From Rhizobium sp. Q54 (GTDB lineage: Bacteria > Pseudomonadota > Alphaproteobacteria > ATCC43930 > CGMCC-115725): DNA of 49,246 bases. The stretch is from positions 1-49,246 of the forward strand of contig CAMATN010000024.1 of the NCBI GenBank assembly GCA_945861155.1, given 5' to 3'. The position numbers and the translations under genes were made by a program. Positions within the stretch are counted from its first letter, which is position 1. Each line of letters begins with the position of its first letter. Below, one piece after another: positions 19,753 to 29,253 of the stretch. The notes below the pieces were generated by a model, which worked only from the letters and a program-made list of their open reading frames with translations, did not search any database and was not told the origin of the DNA.

Positions 19753-20072
19753 ATGCCGACGGCACGCCCGAAGACGGCTCTCCCACGGTCGCGGCAGACG
19801 CGGCGACGGCGCGGCGCAGCGTCGAGATCTGCAACCAGAAGGGCCTCCACGCGCGCGCCGCGGCCCGCTTCGTCAAGACCGCGGCGCAATTCGATGCGGA
19901 AGTGTGGGTGCGCAAGAACGGCGCCGCGGTGTCGGGGCGCTCGATCATGGGCCTGATGATGCTCGCCGCCGCCTCGGGCACGGTCATCGAGATCACCGCG
20001 GCCGGACATCAGGCAGCAGAAGCGGTGGAGACGCTCGCGCGCCTGATCGAATGCAAGTTCGATGAGGATTGA
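19749..20072 (+). CDS. ptsH: Phosphocarrier protein HPr
   Basis: A 107-residue HPr. The catalytic histidine is His34 (KGLHARAAARF) and the HprK target is Ser65 (VSGRSIMGLMML); the spacing equals that of His15/Ser46 in standard HPr, so both phosphorylation modes should work. It has an N-terminal extension of about 19 residues (MNADGTPEDGSP...) compared with classical HPr. The ATG at 19749 is used because it overlaps the EIIA stop; the frame is open far upstream but not credible there. The 3' end overlaps ptsI by 11 bases. Confidence 0.9.
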   Translation: MNADGTPEDGSPTVAADAATARRSVEICNQKGLHARAAARFVKTAAQFDAEVWVRKNGAAVSGRSIMGLMMLAAASGTVIEITAAGHQAAEAVETLARLIECKFDED

Positions 20073-21855
20073 CGAGACGCCTGGGACCGCGGCACGCAAC
20101 GAAAAGCGGCTGACAGGGATCGGCGTATCGCCGGGCATCGGGATCGGCCCCGCCTATGTCGGCGAACGCGGCGACCTGCCGGTCAGCGAAAGCCGCATCG
20201 CCGAATCCGGCATCGACGCCGAACGCGCCCGCTTCGCCGAGGCTGTCGCGGTCTCGACCAAGCAATTGCGCAAGCTGAAGACGCGCGCCACGGCGCTGCC
20301 CGGGTCGGCCGCCGACGAGATCGGCTATCTGCTCGACGCGCATCTGGCGATGCTCGCCAATTCGCGCCTGGTCCGCGGCGTCAATCAGCGCGTCGCTCGC
20401 CAGCGGATCAACGCCGAGCGCGCGATCCAGCTCGAAATCGAGGAGCTCGGCAAGAGCTTCGCCGCGATGAGCGACCCTTATCTGGCGGCGCGCATCGACG
20501 ACATCAGGGTGGTCGGCTCGCGGCTGATCCGCAACCTGTTGAAGCGGCCCTACGTCGCCTATTCCGGCTTGACCGGCGGCGCGATCATCCTCGCCGGTGA
20601 GATCACGCCGGGCGACACCGCGCTGATGGACCCCCGGCGCATCGGTGGCTTCGCGACCGAGTTCGGCGGCCCCGACAGCCATACCGCGATCATGGCGCGC
20701 GCGCTCGGGCTGCCGGCGGTCCTCGCGGTGCCCGGCCTCCTGGAGCGGGCTCGGGCCGACGCCGAGGTGCTGATCGACGGTTTGGCGGGGACCGTCATCA
20801 TCGATCCATCGCCCGAGACGGTGGCGGAATATCGGGAGCGCCGCGAGGGCTTGACGCGCCAGACGCGCCTGTTGGGCCGGCTGCGCCGGCTGCCGGCGGT
20901 GACCCGCGACGGCATCGAGATCCGGCTCGAAGCCAATCTCGAACTGCCGGTGGAGCTCGAACACGCGCTGGCCAACGGCGCGATGGGGCTGGGGCTCGTG
21001 CGCACCGAGTTCCTCTACATGAACCGCGAGGAATTGCCGAGCGAGGACGAGCAATACGAGTTCTTCGCCAGCCTGGTACGCGGCATGGCGGGACGCCCGG
21101 TGACGCTGCGCACGCTCGATGCCGGCGGCGACAAACTGCCCGAGGCGCTCGCCGGCTATGCCACCGACGACAGCGCCAACCCGGCGCTCGGGCTGCGCGG
21201 GATACGCCTGTCGCTGAAGGAACGCCGTCTGCTCGACAGCCAGTTCGCGGCCATGCTGCGCGCCGCCAATGACGGGCCGGTGCGCATCCTGTTGCCGCTG
21301 ATCTCGACGATCGACGAATTGCGCCGCGCCCGCGAGGCGATGGAGCAGGTGGCGCGCCGGCTGCGCCGCCGCGGCGTGCCGATCCCGGACACGCTGCCGC
21401 CGCTCGGCGCGATGATCGAGGTGCCGGGGGCCGCGCTCGCCGCGGACGCGCTCGCCGCCGAAGCCGATTTCTTCGCGATCGGCACCAACGATCTGATCCA
21501 GTACACGCTGGCGATCGACCGCACCGACGAGCAGGTCGCCCATCTCTACGACCCGCTGCATCCCGCCGTATTGCGCCTCATTCAGTTTGCCGTCGAGGCG
21601 GCGTCGCGGCGCCGCATACCGATCGGAATCTGCGGCGAGATCGCCGGCGACCCGCGTTATTCGGCGCTGCTGCTGGGGCTTGGCCTGCGCGAATTGTCGA
21701 TGTCGCCGCGCCACATCCCACGCGTCAAGCAGCGCATCCGCGGCCTCGACATGGTCGCCGCCACGCGGCGCGCCCGCGCCATCATGGACCAGGCCGATTC
21801 CGGCCGCATCGCCGCCCTCCTCGACGATTTCAACGCGACAATTCAGCCGGCGTGA
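20062..21855 (+). CDS. ptsI: PTS enzyme I (phosphoenolpyruvate-protein phosphotransferase)
   Basis: A 597-residue enzyme I that takes phosphate from PEP and passes it to HPr. The phospho-histidine His207 lies in GGPDSHTAIMARALGLPAV, the PEP-binding arginine region in LVRTEFLYM, metal-binding and barrel motifs in AMIEVPGA and IGTNDLIQYTLAIDR, and the catalytic Cys524 in GICGEIAGDP. There is no N-terminal GAF domain, so it is the PtsI type rather than PtsP (EI-Ntr). With EIIA, HPr and HprK it forms a complete regulatory relay that reads the PEP pool, which the nearby pckA helps to set. Confidence 0.93.
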   Translation: MRIDETPGTAARNEKRLTGIGVSPGIGIGPAYVGERGDLPVSESRIAESGIDAERARFAEAVAVSTKQLRKLKTRATALPGSAADEIGYLLDAHLAMLANSRLVRGVNQRVARQRINAERAIQLEIEELGKSFAAMSDPYLAARIDDIRVVGSRLIRNLLKRPYVAYSGLTGGAIILAGEITPGDTALMDPRRIGGFATEFGGPDSHTAIMARALGLPAVLAVPGLLERARADAEVLIDGLAGTVIIDPSPETVAEYRERREGLTRQTRLLGRLRRLPAVTRDGIEIRLEANLELPVELEHALANGAMGLGLVRTEFLYMNREELPSEDEQYEFFASLVRGMAGRPVTLRTLDAGGDKLPEALAGYATDDSANPALGLRGIRLSLKERRLLDSQFAAMLRAANDGPVRILLPLISTIDELRRAREAMEQVARRLRRRGVPIPDTLPPLGAMIEVPGAALAADALAAEADFFAIGTNDLIQYTLAIDRTDEQVAHLYDPLHPAVLRLIQFAVEAASRRRIPIGICGEIAGDPRYSALLLGLGLRELSMSPRHIPRVKQRIRGLDMVAATRRARAIMDQADSGRIAALLDDFNATIQPA

Positions 21856-23244
<1,389 letters not shown>

Positions 23245-23352
23245 CCGCGCGACCTGATTTCTGACGGTCTCCGCGTCAATGGCCGGGTGCCCCTTTTCTT
23301 TTTCGGGCGAACGCCGGATTATTCAGCGAGCTGAGGGCCGGGCGACCAGAGA

Positions 23353-25734
23353 TTGAACGCGCCCGCCGAAAGGCGGCACATCGTGATCGAGTTCGCTGCC
23401 GGAATCTGCTTGCTCGCCGCGGGGGTATTCGCCGCGCTGTGGTGGCATGTGCGAGCCCGGCGCCGTGACGCGCTGCTGAGTCTCGACGCGGTCGAGCGCG
23501 GTCGCGCCGGCATGGCGGGGGTGCTTGCCACCGTTCCGGTCGCCGGGTTTCGCTGGCACGGCGAGGGGGCCGAGGAGATCGGGCTCGGGCGGTTGCCGGG
23601 GCGCGGCGCGAGCCTCTCGTACCCCTCCTTCCTCGCCGGGCTCGACCCCGCAGACGCGGCGCGCGTCGCCACCGCCGTCGCAGCGCTGCGGCAGTCAGGC
23701 ACGGAGTTTACGGCGGCGGTCTCCGCTCCCGCCGGCGCTGCCTACCAGCTCGATGGCCGCGTGACCCCCAGCGGCGATGCGGTCTTGTGGATTGCCGACG
23801 GGTCGGCGGTCCGTCGCGCCGAAGAAGCCCGCGCCGCCGCCACCGCCGAGACGACCGGTTTGCGCGAGATCGTCGATCTGCTGCCGCTGCCGGTGTGGCG
23901 TCGGGACCCCCGCCTTAGGGTCGTCGATTGCAATGCCGCTTATGCCGGGGCGCTCGATCTGCCGCGCGCCGCGATCATTGCCCCGCCGGACGATCTCGAC
24001 CCGCCGGATCTCGTTCCGCGGGAAATCGCCCAGCCGGCCGCCGCCGGCAGGGCGCACAGCGAGCGCCGCCACATCGTGATCGCCGGCTCGCGCCGCCTGT
24101 TGGAACTTACCGAGGCGCCCGCCCGCTCCGGCGGCACGATCGGCTTTGCGGTCGACCGCACCGACCTCGAAAGCGCCGAGAGCGAATTGGCCCGGCACGT
24201 CAACGCGCATGGCCAGGTACTCGAAGGCATCCACGCCGCGGTCGCGATCTACGGCGCTGCCAAGCGGCTCAGCTTCTTTAACTCGGCCTTTGCCCGGCTG
24301 TGGGGCATCGAGGAGGATTGGCTCTCCGGCGAACCCTCGCTCGACGAGTTGCTGGAGCGCCTGCGCGAACGCCGCCGGGTGCCGGAATACGCCGATTTCC
24401 GCGCTTTCAAGCGCCAGCAGCTCGGTATGTTCACCTCGCTGATCGAGCCGCAAACCGAGCTGATGCATCTGCCCGACGACCGCACGCTGAGCGTGTCGGT
24501 GTCGCCGCATCCGTTGGGCGGGCTGATCTTTATCTACGAGGATGTCACCGACCGCCTGGCGCTCGAACGCTCGTACAACACCTTGATCGAGGTGCAGCGC
24601 GAGACCCTCGATAATCTGTTCGAGGGCATCGCCGTGTTCGGCAGCGACGGCCGGCTCAAGCTGCACAACCCGGCCTATCGCGAGATCTGGGGGTTGTCCG
24701 ATTCCGATCTCGTCGGCGAACCCCATTTCAGCGATATCGTCGAGAAGACCCGTGGCTTTTACGATGACCGCGGCGATTGGCCGGCGATGCGCGACCAGGT
24801 CATCGCCCGGATTACCGCGCAGGCGCATTGGAGCGGCCAGCTCGACCGCCGGGACGGCTCGGTGCTCCAGCTGGCGACCGTGCCGCTGCCCGACGGTAAC
24901 GTGCTGTCGACCTGCCTCGATGTCACCGATACCGCGCGGGTGGAGCGCGCGCTGCGCGAGCGCAATGATGCGCTGGAAACCGCCGATCGTCTCAAGAGCG
25001 AATTCATCGCCAATGTATCTTACGAATTGCGGACCCCGCTGAATGCGATCATCGGCTTTGCCGAGATCCTCGCGAACCAGTATTTCGGGGCTCTGTCGCC
25101 GCGCCAGCTCGATTACAGCCGCGGCATTCTCGACAGCTCGCATCGCTTGATGACGCTGATCAACGACATCCTCGACCTGGCGACCATCGAAGCCGGCTAT
25201 ATGACGCTCGAAACCGGGCGGGTGGCCGTGTGCGACATGCTCGACGCGGTAATGACCCTGACCCGCGAGCGGGCGCGCAGTCAAAGCCTCACCCTGACGT
25301 CAAGCTGTCCGCCTGACATCGGCGCGATCGCCGCGGATGAGCGCCGGCTCAAGCAGGCGCTGTTCAACCTGGTGTCGAATGCGATCAAGTTCACCCCCGC
25401 GGGCGGCACGATCCGGCTCGAAGCCCGGCTCGATACCGAGCCTGGCGGTCCGATTGAGGGGGGCGATCTGATTCTGGCGGTTGCCGATGACGGGGTCGGC
25501 ATCGCGACCGCCGATCAGGAGCGCGTCTTCGAAAAATTCGAGCGCGGCAATCCGCACGCCCGGGAATCCGGCGCAGGGCTCGGCCTGTCGCTCGTCAAAA
25601 GCCTGATCGAGCTGCATGGCGGCTCGATCGGGATCGAATCCGAAGCCGGCTCGGGCACCACCATTCTGTGCCGCCTGCCCGCCAAGCTCCGCCTGCCCGC
25701 GAGCGAACCGGCCGATTCGCACCCCGCCATTTAG
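23353..25734 (+). CDS. divL: DivL-type pseudo-histidine kinase (Tyr replaces the phospho-His)
   Basis: A 793-residue protein starting at TTG 23353. An N-terminal membrane helix (VIEFAAGICLLAAGVFAALW, about 11-30) is followed by several PAS-like domains (about 170-540), a dimerisation domain and an ATPase domain (N box LVSNAIKFTPAGG, G1 VADDGVGIAT, G2 GAGLGLSLVKS). The H box reads NVSYELRTPLN: Tyr557 stands where the phospho-accepting His should be, the defining trait of DivL. In Caulobacter DivL acts with DivK and CckA to set cell-cycle polarity. The neighbours (ahcY upstream, the tsaE operon downstream) fit the divL locus. The TTG start is uncertain; other non-ATG starts are near. Confidence 0.88.
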   Translation: MNAPAERRHIVIEFAAGICLLAAGVFAALWWHVRARRRDALLSLDAVERGRAGMAGVLATVPVAGFRWHGEGAEEIGLGRLPGRGASLSYPSFLAGLDPADAARVATAVAALRQSGTEFTAAVSAPAGAAYQLDGRVTPSGDAVLWIADGSAVRRAEEARAAATAETTGLREIVDLLPLPVWRRDPRLRVVDCNAAYAGALDLPRAAIIAPPDDLDPPDLVPREIAQPAAAGRAHSERRHIVIAGSRRLLELTEAPARSGGTIGFAVDRTDLESAESELARHVNAHGQVLEGIHAAVAIYGAAKRLSFFNSAFARLWGIEEDWLSGEPSLDELLERLRERRRVPEYADFRAFKRQQLGMFTSLIEPQTELMHLPDDRTLSVSVSPHPLGGLIFIYEDVTDRLALERSYNTLIEVQRETLDNLFEGIAVFGSDGRLKLHNPAYREIWGLSDSDLVGEPHFSDIVEKTRGFYDDRGDWPAMRDQVIARITAQAHWSGQLDRRDGSVLQLATVPLPDGNVLSTCLDVTDTARVERALRERNDALETADRLKSEFIANVSYELRTPLNAIIGFAEILANQYFGALSPRQLDYSRGILDSSHRLMTLINDILDLATIEAGYMTLETGRVAVCDMLDAVMTLTRERARSQSLTLTSSCPPDIGAIAADERRLKQALFNLVSNAIKFTPAGGTIRLEARLDTEPGGPIEGGDLILAVADDGVGIATADQERVFEKFERGNPHARESGAGLGLSLVKSLIELHGGSIGIESEAGSGTTILCRLPAKLRLPASEPADSHPAI

Positions 25735-25754
25735 AGTAGACCCGCAACCGGCGG

Positions 25755-26771
25755 TCAGCTGCCCGGCAATCCCTTTGTCGTCGAATACTCGAAATGCAGC
25801 GCCTGGCCGGGGTGAACCAGCGGATGGATCGCATGCGCCGCCATCGCCGCCTCGGCAAAGCCCGACAGGATCAGTTTGAGCTTGCCGGGATAAGTCGCGA
25901 TGTCGCCGATCGCGAAGACCCCCGGCCGCGAGGTCGCGCAGGTCGCCGGGTCGACGCGGATATGATCACGCGCGAGATCGAGCCCCCACGCCGCGAGCGG
26001 GCCGAGATCGGTCGCGAGGCCGAAAAACGGCAGCAGGCAATCGGCGGCGAGCCGGCGGGTTTGGCCGGCAAGATCGGCGACAATGACTGCCGACAGCTCG
26101 CCGCCGGCCCCTTCGAGCGCGTGCAGCTGATAGGGGATCACCAGCTCGATCCGGCCCTCGTCGGCGAGGCGCTGCAGCTGCGCCGCCGATTGCGGCGCGG
26201 CGCGGAATTTGGGCCGGCGGTGAACCACCATCACCCGCTCGGCGATATCGGCCAGCGACAGCGCCCAGTCCACCGCCGAATCGCCGCCGCCGGCGATGAC
26301 CACGCGGCGGCCGCGGAAATCCTCGCGCCGCCGCACCAGGTAGAAGACGCCGCGCTGCTCGAATTCCTCGATGCCGGCGAGCGGCGGGCGGTTCGGCCCG
26401 AACGCGCCAGCGCCGGCCGCGATGATCACCGCACGGGCCGCGACACGTTGCCCGGCCATGATCTCGACGACAAAGCCTTCCTCCGCCGTTGTCAGCCCCG
26501 AGACCGCGTGCCCGAGATGGAACACCGGCGCGAATGGCGAAGACTGCTCGATCAGCCGGTCGACCAGCACGGCGGCATCGATTCGCGGATAGCCGGGAAT
26601 GTCGTAGATCGGCTTTTCCGGATAGAGCGCGGCGCATTGCCCGCCGGGCGCCGGCAAGGCATCGAACACATGACAGCCCATCTCAAGCATGCCGCATTCG
26701 AACACCGCGAAAAGCCCCACCGGGCCCGCGCCGATGATCGCGACGTCGCATCTGTCGGGAGCATTCTGCAT
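25755..26771 (-). CDS. Ferredoxin--NADP+ reductase, thioredoxin-reductase-like type
   Basis: A 338-residue flavoprotein with an FAD-binding GAGPVGLF motif (about 14-22), PGGQCAALYPEKPIYDIPGY (typical of the YumC-type FNR group) and an NADP-binding GGGDSAVDWALSLA. The C-terminal FAD motif is GVFAIGDIATYPGKLKLI. The CxxC redox pair of real thioredoxin reductases is absent, which together with the C-terminal extension (HFEYSTTKGLPGS) places it among FNRs that supply electrons from NADPH to ferredoxin or flavodoxin. It converges with divL, with 20 bases between stop codons. Confidence 0.9.
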   Translation of the reverse strand: MQNAPDRCDVAIIGAGPVGLFAVFECGMLEMGCHVFDALPAPGGQCAALYPEKPIYDIPGYPRIDAAVLVDRLIEQSSPFAPVFHLGHAVSGLTTAEEGFVVEIMAGQRVAARAVIIAAGAGAFGPNRPPLAGIEEFEQRGVFYLVRRREDFRGRRVVIAGGGDSAVDWALSLADIAERVMVVHRRPKFRAAPQSAAQLQRLADEGRIELVIPYQLHALEGAGGELSAVIVADLAGQTRRLAADCLLPFFGLATDLGPLAAWGLDLARDHIRVDPATCATSRPGVFAIGDIATYPGKLKLILSGFAEAAMAAHAIHPLVHPGQALHFEYSTTKGLPGS

Positions 26772-26810
26772 CGTTCCACCTTATACCAAGCGGCTGAGAC
26801 AATGACCTCT

Positions 26811-26901
26811 CGTCATGGCCGGGCTTGTCCCGGCCACCCACGCCTTCGATTTTCTGAGCCAGTTGAAGACGTGGATGCCCGGCACAAGGCCGGGCATGAC
26901 G
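26811..26901. repeat. Dispersed inverted repeat with two 32-nt arms
   Basis: The left arm 26811-26842 (CGTCATGGCCGGGCTTGTCC...) and right arm 26870-26901 are near-perfect reverse complements, each itself a small hairpin. It lies between the FNR gene (start 26771) and tsaE (start 27029), which diverge. The same overall design recurs at 36081-36162, 41081-41147 and 44787-44866 with different sequences. Confidence 0.8.
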
Positions 26902-27028
26902 AGTCATTGATTTGGATGGCTGGTATTAGCCCGGGGGCCGCCTCGCGCAAGCGCGCAGGCGGCCTGTGCGCGTTTGCCATAAGCAGATATTGCGGCCTTC
27001 TGCCTCACGGAATACAAGGCGTCGGCAA

Positions 27029-27490
27029 ATGATCGCGATCGAGCTGCCCGATGAAGCCGCCACCGCCCGGCTTGCCGCCCGCTTGGCGAGGCTCGCCCGG
27101 GCGGGCGACGTGATCGCGCTCAGGGGCGAGCTCGGCGCCGGCAAGACCAGCTTTGCCCGCGCCTTCATCCATGCCCGCGGCGGCGCCGAGGACGTGCCGA
27201 GCCCGACCTTCACGCTGGTGCAGGTCTATGAGGTCGGCGACGCCGCGATCTGGCACGTCGACGCCTACCGGCTGCGCGACCCGGAAGAAGCCTGGGAACT
27301 CGGCCTCGATGATGCCTTTCGCGACGGGATCTCGCTGATCGAATGGCCCGAGCGGCTGGGCGCGTTGGTCCCGGCGCGGCGCCTGGAGATCGCGCTGTCG
27401 CCCGGCGACACGATCGATGCGAGGCGCGTTGCGATCGATGCGCCAGGCGATTGGGCCGCGCGTCTTGCCAGCGTCGCCTTGGAGGCCTGA
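27029..27490 (+). CDS. tsaE: tRNA t6A biosynthesis ATPase TsaE
   Basis: A 153-residue P-loop ATPase required with TsaB, TsaC and TsaD for the threonylcarbamoyl-adenosine modification at position 37 of ANN-decoding tRNAs. The P-loop is GELGAGKTSF (33-42). Family motifs are PSPTFTLVQVYE and HVDAYRL, with catalytic residues in LIEWPERL. The start is ATG 27029 (MIAIELPDEA). It heads a tight operon: the next gene starts one base after its stop. Confidence 0.92.
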   Translation: MIAIELPDEAATARLAARLARLARAGDVIALRGELGAGKTSFARAFIHARGGAEDVPSPTFTLVQVYEVGDAAIWHVDAYRLRDPEEAWELGLDDAFRDGISLIEWPERLGALVPARRLEIALSPGDTIDARRVAIDAPGDWAARLASVALEA

Positions 27491-27491
27491 G

Positions 27492-28526
27492 GTGATTCCT
27501 GCCGGTGTTGAAGCTGCCGAGCGCGAAGCGGCGATGAACGATTTTCTCGCGGCGCGGGGCTGGGCCGGAGTGGCCCCCGTCATGCTCGCCGGCGATGCCT
27601 CGTTCCGGCGCTATTATCGTCTCGTCGATGGCACAAGGCGCGTCGTGCTGATGGACGCGCCGCCGCCGCTCGAGGATGTCGGGCCCTATGTCGCCGTCGC
27701 GAATATGCTGCGCGGTCTGGGGCTCAGCGCCCCCGAAATCCATGCCGAGGACCGCGAATGCGGGTTTCTGCTGATCGAGGATTTCGGCGACGACGTCTAT
27801 ACGAGGCTGCTCGAAGGCGGGGCCGACGAGGCGGCGCTCTATACGCTCGCGGTCGATACGCTGATCGCGCTGCATCGCGCCGTCGGGTCGAGCGAACCGC
27901 CTGCGCTGCCGCGCTATGACGAGGCTCGGCTGCTTGCCGAGGCGGCGCTTTTTGTCGACTGGTATGCGCCTTGTGTGCTCGGGGGACCGCTGCCGCCCGA
28001 TGCGCGCGCGGAATATCTCGCGCAGTGGCGGGCGGTCCTGCCGCACGCGGCGCTGCCGGCGGCCACGCTGGTGCTGCGCGACTATCACGTCGACAATCTG
28101 ATGCTGCTGCCCGGTCGCCGGGGAGTGCAGGCTTGCGGCCTCCTGGATTTCCAGGATGCGGTGTGGGGCGCGCCGACTTATGATCTGGTCTCACTGCTCG
28201 AGGACGCCCGGCGCGATGTTACCGCCGGATTGCGCGCCGCCATGACCGAGCGCTATCTCGCCGCGTTTCCGGAGCTCGACGGCATCGCCTTCGCGCGCTC
28301 CGCCGCGATCCTCGCCGCGCAGCGCAATTGCAAGATCCTCGGCATCTTCACGCGCCTGTGGCGACGCGACGGTAAGCCCGCCTATCTGCGCCACATTCCG
28401 CGGGTCTGGCGGCTCCTCGACGATGATCTGGCGCGCGAGCCGGCGCTGGCGCCGATTGCCGACTGGCTCGATCGCCATTTGCCGGCCGCTTCCCGGCTGG
28501 CGCCGTCGGTGCGCAGCGCGGCATGA
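27492..28526 (+). CDS. amgK: N-acetylmuramate/N-acetylglucosamine kinase AmgK
   Basis: A 344-residue aminoglycoside-phosphotransferase-fold kinase. Motifs are GDASFRRYYRL (nucleotide-binding loop), the catalytic LRDYHVDNLMLL and the metal-binding GLLDFQDAVWGAPTYDL. In Pseudomonas and Caulobacter, AmgK phosphorylates the anomeric position of MurNAc/GlcNAc in peptidoglycan recycling, and the next gene encodes its partner MurU, which makes this assignment firm. The GTG start at 27492 has a GGAGG ribosome site inside the end of tsaE. It overlaps murU by four bases. Confidence 0.88.
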   Translation: MIPAGVEAAEREAAMNDFLAARGWAGVAPVMLAGDASFRRYYRLVDGTRRVVLMDAPPPLEDVGPYVAVANMLRGLGLSAPEIHAEDRECGFLLIEDFGDDVYTRLLEGGADEAALYTLAVDTLIALHRAVGSSEPPALPRYDEARLLAEAALFVDWYAPCVLGGPLPPDARAEYLAQWRAVLPHAALPAATLVLRDYHVDNLMLLPGRRGVQACGLLDFQDAVWGAPTYDLVSLLEDARRDVTAGLRAAMTERYLAAFPELDGIAFARSAAILAAQRNCKILGIFTRLWRRDGKPAYLRHIPRVWRLLDDDLAREPALAPIADWLDRHLPAASRLAPSVRSAA

Positions 28527-29245
28527 CCGGGATTCCCAAATCGGCGATGGTTCTGGCCGCCGGGCTCGGCACCAGAATGCGCCCGATCAGCGATTCGATC
28601 CCGAAGCCGCTCGTCGAAATTAGCGGCCGCAGTCTCCTCGACCATGCCATCGATCGGCTGGCGCTGGTCGGGGTCGAGCGCGTCGTCGTCAACGTGCACT
28701 ACAAGGCGGACATGGTGGCCGCGCGGCTCGCCGGGCGCGAGCATCCCCAGATCGAGCTGTCGCGGGAGGACGAACTGCTCGAAACCGGCGGCGGGGTGGC
28801 GCGCGCGCTGGCGCTGCTCGACGACTGGTTTTTTGTCGTCAACGGCGATGTGCTGTGGCTCGACAGCAAGGACTACGCGCTGGCGCGCCTCGCAGCGGCC
28901 TTCGATCCCGATCGGATGGACGCGGTGCTGCTGCTGCAGCGCACCGTCACGGCAGTCGGCTATGAGGGTGGCGGCGATTATTTTCTCGATGCGCTGGGGA
29001 CGCCGCGGCGCCGCGGCGAGCGCGAGATCGCACCCTTTCTGTTCAGCGGCGTGCAATTGCTGCACCGCCGGCTGTTCGACGGCATCGAGGAGCGGCGGTT
29101 TTCGCTGAACCTGGTCTACGACCGCGCCGAACGCGCCGGCCGTCTGCATGCGATCGTCCATGACGGCGAGTGGTATCACATCGGGACCCCGGAGGGTCTC
29201 GCCGCGACCCGCGCCCGCCTCGCCTCGCACCGCACCGAGCGATAG
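28523..29245 (+). CDS. murU: N-acetylmuramate alpha-1-phosphate uridylyltransferase MurU
   Basis: A 240-residue nucleotidyltransferase with the signature SAMVLAAGLGTRMRPISDSI and PKPLVEI, and metal-binding Asp in FFVVNGDVLW. The C-terminal core includes YHIGTPEGLA. Together with AmgK it turns recycled MurNAc into UDP-MurNAc, bypassing de novo synthesis and the fosfomycin-sensitive MurA step. The family is generic (sugar-phosphate nucleotidyltransferases); the specific call rests on the amgK-murU pairing. Confidence 0.88.
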   Translation: MTGIPKSAMVLAAGLGTRMRPISDSIPKPLVEISGRSLLDHAIDRLALVGVERVVVNVHYKADMVAARLAGREHPQIELSREDELLETGGGVARALALLDDWFFVVNGDVLWLDSKDYALARLAAAFDPDRMDAVLLLQRTVTAVGYEGGGDYFLDALGTPRRRGEREIAPFLFSGVQLLHRRLFDGIEERRFSLNLVYDRAERAGRLHAIVHDGEWYHIGTPEGLAATRARLASHRTER

Positions 29246-29253
29246 CACCCCCG

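Noticed and set aside
19993-21714. A 573-codon minus-strand open frame opposite ptsI
   Set aside because: Antisense shadow; the plus strand carries all enzyme I motifs.
25794-27032. A 412-codon plus-strand frame across the FNR gene and the 26811-26901 repeat
   Set aside because: It lies opposite a clear flavoprotein gene, runs through a palindromic repeat and is not protein-like.
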